Positions 5,522 to 8,657 of a DNA stretch of 8,657 nucleotides are shown here, in pieces. The notes under the pieces are model-generated. The model did no database searches and was not told the DNA's origin. It saw only the letters and a program-made list of their open reading frames with translations. The position numbers were made by a program, and so were the translations under genes. The stretch's first letter is position 1; every line of letters starts with the position of its first letter. The stretch is from Patescibacteria group bacterium UBA918 (lineage in GTDB: Bacteria; Patescibacteriota; Minisyncoccia; Phycocordibacterales; UBA918): NCBI GenBank assembly GCA_002293845.1, contig DBEA01000012.1:18732-27388 (forward strand). Reading direction: 5' to 3'.

Positions 5522-5706
5522 GGCCGGAGACATGATTTTCTTCTCATTTCCTAGAGAAGAAAATAGTCGAGGCGAGGTCGACGAGTGCTTGGTAGAATCT
5601 GCACGAAGTGCACGATTATACTTAGCAACTCGTGACCATGAGGTCTGTCATATTTTCCGATCCCGATCGTCTTGGAGGTCGATTATAAGTATTAACTGAA
5701 AATATT
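5522..5706 (+). other. non-coding stretch with two further hairpins
   Basis: I see no credible gene here. It holds a perfect 11-bp hairpin, ATTTTCTTCTC (5535-5545) with GAGAAGAAAAT (5554-5564), loop 8 nt. It also holds a long imperfect hairpin at 5576-5637: GGTC/GACC at the base, then ACGAGTGC with GC-A-ACTCGT, a bulged middle, and TGCAC-GAA-GTGCA at the tip (5600-5612). Near its end, TATAAG (5684-5689) could be a weak -10 for the DUF1328 gene. With the junction element this gives about 205 nt of almost continuous strong secondary structure. Confidence 0.5.
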
Positions 5707-5895
5707 ATGCTTTCTTGGGCTCTGACATTCTTCATTTTGGCGATCATCGCCGGCGTGTTGGGATTCACTGGCATCGCTTCGGCTACCGCCGGCATCGCCA
5801 AGTTACTATTCGTCGTGTTCTTGATCCTTTTCGTCGCCTCCTTCTTCTTCAAGGCGGCGGGCAAGGCCGATAATTTTGTCGACAGGAACTTATAA
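5707..5895 (+). CDS. DUF1328 (YtjA-type) small membrane protein
   Basis: A 62-residue protein with two hydrophobic helices, about 3-21 (SWALTFFILAIIAGVLGF) and 31-49 (AKLLFVVFLILFVASFFF), joined by the family's small-residue loop TGIASATAGIAK. It ends in a short polar tail, KAAGKADNFVDRNL. Length, two-helix layout and the G-F-G/A-I-A loop match the DUF1328/YtjA family of small inner-membrane proteins, widespread in Proteobacteria and of unknown function, often annotated as stress-related. The ATG at 5707 is the natural start, as MLSWAL resembles the usual MLxWAxxF beginning. There is no Shine-Dalgarno site. The terminator downstream faces the opposite way, so the gene ends in a convergent arrangement with the Usg gene. 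Confidence 0.88.
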   Translation: MLSWALTFFILAIIAGVLGFTGIASATAGIAKLLFVVFLILFVASFFFKAAGKADNFVDRNL

Positions 5896-5903
5896 TTAGA
5901 AGC

Positions 5904-5930
5904 ACAAAAGGCCGGCGCAAAGCGCCGGCC
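5904..5930 (-). terminator. intrinsic terminator after the Usg gene
   Basis: A 9-bp perfect stem, GGCCGGCGC (5910-5918) with GCGCCGGCC (5922-5930), has a 3-nt loop. Read on the minus strand it is followed by TTTTGTG, a T-run. It lies 17 bp after the Usg stop. On the plus strand no T-run follows, though the hairpin may still slow readthrough from the DUF1328 gene. Confidence 0.8.
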
Positions 5931-5946
5931 TCGTCGCGCCCGCACA

Positions 5947-6222
5947 TCAGTGCAGAAGGAACTCTTTGTCGATCACCCGCCACTCCGACGGCCGGATGAG
6001 TCGCGCGTGCGCGATAACCACCGAATTGATCGGTCCTTCGATCGAGGTGTTCCAAAATTCCAGAAAGTTCCATAACCTAGGGAACTTCGGATGGATATCG
6101 TAAAACTGCCAGACGAATTCTGCCAGCAAGTGGCGTGCGTCCGGCCTGTAGTAGAAGATCTGGGCCGTCGTCAGCCCGTACCCCTCCATCATTTGCCGAA
6201 AAGCTTCGTCGGTCTCGGTCAT
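5947..6222 (-). CDS. usg: Usg family protein
   Basis: A 91-residue protein recognised from EGYGLTTAQIFYYRPD (13-28), FVWQFYDIHPKFPRLWNFLEFW (36-57), IEGPINSVVIAH (61-72) and LIRPSEWR (75-82). These match the Usg family (PF06233-type), best known in alphaproteobacteria near the trpF/trpB genes and of unknown function. It is rich in aromatic residues (at least four Trp, many Phe/Tyr), cytosolic, and has no cysteine. The start at 6222 is preferred over the upstream ATG at 6318 because a perfect AGGAGG (6228-6233) lies 5 nt before it, the family N-terminus begins there, and the longer form would run through a terminator. No tryptophan-pathway gene is in the window. The family's usual phylum and the strong Shine-Dalgarno site suggest possible horizontal transfer. 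Confidence 0.9.
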   Translation of the reverse strand: MTETDEAFRQMMEGYGLTTAQIFYYRPDARHLLAEFVWQFYDIHPKFPRLWNFLEFWNTSIEGPINSVVIAHARLIRPSEWRVIDKEFLLH

Positions 6223-6227
6223 TTTAT

Positions 6228-6233
6228 CCTCCT
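6228..6233 (-). promoter_or_regulatory. Shine-Dalgarno site of usg
   Basis: AGGAGG on the minus strand lies 5 nt before the ATG at 6222 and decides the start codon. Confidence 0.85.
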
Positions 6234-6250
6234 CTATGGTCCTGTTGAAA

Positions 6251-6278
6251 ATGATATTACTTTTGTGTTTTTGCACAA
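6251..6278 (-). promoter_or_regulatory. candidate promoter of usg
   Basis: On the minus strand, TTGTGC (6278-6273) and TATCAT (6256-6251) are separated by 16 bp. The -10 is one base from consensus and the -35 is weak. The start would be near 6244, giving a leader of about 22 nt that includes the Shine-Dalgarno site. It begins at the end of the upstream terminator hairpin. Confidence 0.45.
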
Positions 6279-6310
6279 GAAAAACCGGAGTTTTTACGCC
6301 GGTTTTTCTT
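6277..6310 (-). terminator. bidirectional-type terminator after the Fn3-like gene
   Basis: AAGAAAAACCGG (6277-6288) and CCGGTTTTTCTT (6299-6310) are perfect 12-bp inverted arms around a 10-nt loop. Read on the minus strand, a CCGG core is followed by TTTTTCTT. It starts 14 bp after the stop of the secreted-protein gene. The symmetrical A/T tracts could work in both directions. Confidence 0.75.
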
Positions 6311-6323
6311 TCTGTCAATCCGA

Positions 6324-7049
6324 TTAGTCGCGATCGGTGGTGAAATCTTCTACACCGCCGCAGATAATCTTGTCGTCATCGTCTTCATCTTCGAAGCCGA
6401 CGCAGATCTGGAAGTAGTAGTCGGTGTCGTCATCGAGTCCGGTGACGCGGTAACTGAAGTCGTCCTCATCGTCGAAATGAGAATCGACGCGCACCTTCTG
6501 CAGATCGTCGCCGTCCTCGTCGATATCAGCGTAGGAATCGTAGTCATCTTCGATGTCTTCGATCTGACCCTCGTCCTCGCCGTAGACGAAGAACACTTCG
6601 CCATCATCGAAGTCGTTCATGTCGACGTTACCTTCTAGACGGGCCTCGTCGCTATCGATCGAGGTGGCGCGGTCGGTCTCCACATCCGGCTCATCGTCGT
6701 TGTTGCGGGAAGAGTCGCCGTGAGGTTTGCCGACAACGTAATTGTAACCAGGAGTGTAGTAGCTACCGTAGCCATAGTAACCTCCTTGGCTAGCCAACTG
6801 AGCCTGCAATTGCGCGATCAATTGCTTGAGGTAAGCGATAAGCTCGGTCTGGCTCATTGGCGTGCCTCCCTGGCCATACCAGTTGCCGTAAGTATTTTGT
6901 TGTTGGTACTGGTAACCTGCCGGTACGTAGTAATAGTTGGTGTTGGCGGCGGCGCGCTCGGTCGGCAAGGCCGCGACGACCAATACCATGGCGGCCACGA
7001 TAGCCACCGCTTTCTGGTTTATATTCTTGAACATATGTTTGGTATTCAT
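6324..7049 (-). CDS. secreted acidic protein with Fn3-like domain
   Basis: A 241-residue exported protein. Residues 1-35 are a Sec signal peptide: basic MNTKHMFKNINQK, a hydrophobic core AVAIVAAMVLVVAAL, and a likely cut after AAA (33-35). A Tyr/Gln/Gly-rich segment follows (38-62), then a short helical or coiled-coil stretch SQTELIAYLKQLIAQLQAQLASQ (66-88), a second Tyr/Gly patch (91-105) and an acidic linker. Residues about 123-238 look like a fibronectin-III-type beta domain (ETDRATSIDSDEARLEGNV, then FFVYGED, then VTGLDDDTDYYFQICV, ending FTT) with very many Asp/Glu and two cysteines (216 and 230). Similar acidic Fn3-like surface proteins occur in Parcubacteria, from memory. The acidic strands could bind calcium; this is inference. 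It may act at the cell surface, perhaps by self-assembly or attachment. It has no sortase motif or C-terminal anchor. Confidence 0.85.
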   Translation of the reverse strand: MNTKHMFKNINQKAVAIVAAMVLVVAALPTERAAANTNYYYVPAGYQYQQQNTYGNWYGQGGTPMSQTELIAYLKQLIAQLQAQLASQGGYYGYGSYYTPGYNYVVGKPHGDSSRNNDDEPDVETDRATSIDSDEARLEGNVDMNDFDDGEVFFVYGEDEGQIEDIEDDYDSYADIDEDGDDLQKVRVDSHFDDEDDFSYRVTGLDDDTDYYFQICVGFEDEDDDDKIICGGVEDFTTDRD

Positions 7050-7061
7050 AACACGTCGCTC

Positions 7062-7067
7062 ATAATA
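7062..7067 (-). promoter_or_regulatory. candidate -10 box of the Fn3-like gene
   Basis: TATTAT on the minus strand ends 12 nt before the ATG at 7049, predicting a leader of about 5 nt. No good -35 is seen at the right distance, so the upstream TTGACA promoter is a competing possibility. Confidence 0.35.
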
Positions 7068-7103
7068 CCCTTGATTTAGGCCGATTTCGGCTCACATCGA
7101 GGG
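7068..7103. repeat. imperfect dyad upstream of the Fn3-like gene
   Basis: CCCTTGAT (7068-7075) pairs with ATCGAGGG (7096-7103) with one G-U, and inside it GGCCGA (7079-7084) faces TCGGCT (7087-7092). It lies between murF and the Fn3-like gene. It has no T-run on the murF side, so it is a poor terminator. It could be an operator or a 5'-UTR hairpin. Confidence 0.45.
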
Positions 7104-7113
7104 TTTCCTCTCC

Positions 7114-7144
7114 ATTACATTACCTCGCGGGGGCGATATGTCAA
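7114..7144 (-). promoter_or_regulatory. alternative promoter of the Fn3-like gene
   Basis: On the minus strand a consensus -35 TTGACA (7144-7139) is followed by TGTAAT (7119-7114). The 19-bp spacer is longer than ideal. Transcription would start near 7107 and place the dyad at 7068-7103 at the extreme 5' end of the mRNA. Confidence 0.35.
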
Positions 7145-7164
7145 TATCCGGCGAAACTCCGCGG

Positions 7165-8457
7165 TCAGGAGATGTTTTTCCAGGCTCGGCTCTGACGCAC
7201 GAGTTCGTCCGGCGCCGCGTCTGGCTCTTTCATTATCTCTTCCACGATCCTCTCCATTCGCAGACCCTGCGATCCTTTGATCAGTATCAAATCCCCAGGT
7301 TGTATCAGGTTTTGTATCTCTCTGCGCGCGCTGTCGGTATCCTCATATTGAAAAACGTGCTTTTCGCTTAGTCCGGATTCCAAAGCCCCCTCCGCCATTC
7401 CTCGCGAACGAATCCCGACTGTCACCAATACGTCTACGTTTTTGGCTGCCTGTCGGCCGGCCTTTTCGTGCTCTTCTATGGAAAATCGTCCGAGCTCGAG
7501 CATATCGCCCAAGATAGCTACCTTGCGAACGAATCCTTTGATCTCAGACAAGGTCGTTAGGGCCTTTTCTAAGGCTACGGGCGAGGAATTGTAGGTGTCG
7601 TCGATGATGACGGTATCTTTGATACCGTCGATGAGGCGCATTCGTCCGGGCGGAGGCGTAAAATCTTCGAGCGACCCGGCCGCTGTTTGGATATCGATAT
7701 CGAAGACGTCCGCTACCGCTACCGCCGCAGCATAATTATAGAAATGGCCCTCTCCTATCGCTCCGGATAAGGTGAACGACGCCTTCCCTTTCGGAGAGCC
7801 GATTTCGAATTTCAATCCGCGCGGTCCGCCTTGTTCGTAGATCACTTCGTCAGAACCGACGCGGAAATCGGCATCCGAATAGCGGCCGTAGCTCTTAGTG
7901 GTTTGTCGGACGCTTTTGGCCGCTTGTAGCACTTTCTCGTCATCGTGGTTGTATACGAGTATGCCATCGCTTTTCAGCGCTTCGACCAGGGTCAGTTTTT
8001 CGGCGATCACTGCGGCCGGAGAGCCGAAATACTCCACGTGTACGGGAACGTCGGGCAGACGGGTCAGGACGACGATGTCGGGCTTGAGCCAGGCCGTGAG
8101 GCGCTTCATGTCTCCTGGACGGTCAACGCCAGTCTCGAGCACCAATACCTCTGGATATTTTCCCGGCCACAGCGCGATCATCATTCCGTCCAATAGATTT
8201 TTAATCCATAACCAGGGATCGTTCCAGGCGTTCTCGAGACCCAAGACGGACAAGGGCACGCCGATCTCGGAGTTGTAGCTCTTTTCGCTTTTGCGACAAC
8301 GCTTCTTGCTCTTGAGTACGTGGGATATGGCATCCTTTGTCGAAGTCTTGCCGACGCTGCCTGTGACGGCGACTATCTGCGGTTTGGTGCGCGCCAGTAG
8401 CATTCGGGCTTCGAACGTCAGGATAGAGACGACAACGGCTTTCAGGAGGCTTTTCAT
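7165..8457 (-). CDS. murF: MurF-type ligase lacking the N-terminal domain
   Basis: UDP-MurNAc-tripeptide:D-Ala-D-Ala ligase, which adds the last dipeptide to the cytoplasmic peptidoglycan precursor using ATP. Seen in the 430-residue protein: P-loop GSVGKTST (33-40), the MurF hallmark YNSEIGVPLSVLGL (61-74), LVLETGVDRPGDM (105-117), LPDVPVHVEYFG (134-145), the C-terminal-domain markers IDDTYNSSP (285-293) and LGDMLELG (316-323), and KGSQGLRMERIVEEI (394-408). In classical MurF a domain of about 80-100 residues that binds the UDP-sugar comes before the P-loop. Here only about 28 residues precede it, partly hydrophobic (LLKAVVVSILTFEARMLL), which could be a membrane-contacting helix. The ATG at 8457 begins 13 bp after the stop of the PBP gene, so the two genes are very probably one operon. 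No Shine-Dalgarno site is visible. Confidence 0.93.
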   Translation of the reverse strand: MKSLLKAVVVSILTFEARMLLARTKPQIVAVTGSVGKTSTKDAISHVLKSKKRCRKSEKSYNSEIGVPLSVLGLENAWNDPWLWIKNLLDGMMIALWPGKYPEVLVLETGVDRPGDMKRLTAWLKPDIVVLTRLPDVPVHVEYFGSPAAVIAEKLTLVEALKSDGILVYNHDDEKVLQAAKSVRQTTKSYGRYSDADFRVGSDEVIYEQGGPRGLKFEIGSPKGKASFTLSGAIGEGHFYNYAAAVAVADVFDIDIQTAAGSLEDFTPPPGRMRLIDGIKDTVIIDDTYNSSPVALEKALTTLSEIKGFVRKVAILGDMLELGRFSIEEHEKAGRQAAKNVDVLVTVGIRSRGMAEGALESGLSEKHVFQYEDTDSARREIQNLIQPGDLILIKGSQGLRMERIVEEIMKEPDAAPDELVRQSRAWKNIS

Positions 8458-8470
8458 GATTTTGATGGCT

Positions 8471-8657
8471 TTATCGATCCGGCGGAATATCGTAGTAGTT
8501 TATCAAAAATTTAGTGATGTTCATAAAAGGCTCTGTCAGGGTGTTGGAGGCGTAGGTCACTCCCTGAGGGTCTTCGGTGTATAGAAATACCAAAAAGCGA
8601 GGATCATAGGCCGGGAAGTAACCGAAGAACGAGTGCAGGAAACGATCCGAGTAGTAC
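8471..8657 (-). CDS. ftsI: penicillin-binding transpeptidase (FtsI-like), C-terminal end only
   Basis: Partial gene running off the right edge. The last 61 codons end at TAA (8471-8473) and read YYSDRFLHSFFGYFPA, then DPRFLVFLYTEDPQGVTYASNTL, then FMNITKFLINYYDIPPDR. This is the end of the class B PBP transpeptidase domain: the FFGYFPA...P-R-F strand (usually GFAPADNPRYVV), the ASNTLTEPFMNI stretch (usually GGxVAAPVFKEI) and the closing helix with NYYxIPPD. Class B PBPs cross-link septal peptidoglycan. The gene lies directly upstream of murF, as in the division/cell-wall cluster. The catalytic Ser motifs are outside the window, so FtsI versus another class B PBP is not settled. Confidence 0.85.
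   Translation of the reverse strand, partial: YYSDRFLHSFFGYFPAYDPRFLVFLYTEDPQGVTYASNTLTEPFMNITKFLINYYDIPPDR

Noticed and set aside
5376..5699. 107-codon open frame on the plus strand across the tRNA and downstream region
   Set aside because: It starts inside tRNA-Glu, runs through the strong inverted repeats, has no ribosome-binding site and gives a protein with no recognisable pattern.
6223..6318. Longer start for the Usg gene at the ATG at 6318 (32 extra residues)
   Set aside because: The extension covers the terminator hairpin and promoter. The internal ATG has a perfect Shine-Dalgarno site and matches the family N-terminus.
1..8657. CRISPR array or alternative genetic code
   Set aside because: No regularly spaced direct repeats are present. 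TGA ends several well-defined genes (yqeY, the orphan gene, helicase, usg, murF), so it is a normal stop.

Overview
This 8.66-kb bacterial window looks like a moderately GC-rich Patescibacteria/CPR genome, most likely of the Parcubacteria type. That is an inference from four things: a MurF with no N-terminal domain; a secreted acidic Fn3-like protein of a kind I associate with that group; a Pif1-type helicase with a C-terminal helix-turn-helix; and several genes with no Shine-Dalgarno site and a -10 box only about 9-12 nt before the start codon. UGA is an ordinary stop in many genes here, so the UGA=Gly code of Gracilibacteria/SR1 is excluded.

Layout, left to right. (1) 1-972, plus strand: a GatB/YqeY-domain gene, then an orphan gene of unknown function with its own strong promoter, a perfect DnaA-box sequence beside that promoter, a textbook Shine-Dalgarno site and an intrinsic terminator. 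(2) 971-3366, minus strand: a Pif1-family helicase translationally coupled (ATGA overlap) to truB, the tRNA pseudouridine-55 synthase. truB carries two perfect palindromes inside its coding sequence. (3) 3467-5233, plus strand: a GlcD/D-lactate-dehydrogenase-type FAD oxidase, divergent from the helicase. (4) 5234-5706: a 473-bp stretch with no credible protein gene. It holds a good promoter, a tRNA-like segment sharing its 5' part with tRNA-Glu, a clean tRNA-Glu(CUC), a nearly fully paired three-way-junction element starting at the last bases of the tRNA, and two more hairpins. (5) 5707-5895, plus strand: a DUF1328 small membrane protein. (6) 5947-8657, minus strand: an Usg-family protein, the secreted Fn3-like protein, murF, and the C-terminal end of a penicillin-binding transpeptidase (ftsI-like) that runs off the window edge.

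The genes do not form one pathway. ftsI-murF is a fragment of the division and cell-wall cluster. truB and tRNA-Glu belong to translation, and YqeY is linked to it through its GatB-like domain. The helicase acts on DNA. The oxidase, Usg, DUF1328 and the Fn3-like protein are single-gene units. The part least explained by known families is the structured non-coding region around tRNA-Glu (5230-5700), followed by the palindromes inside truB.
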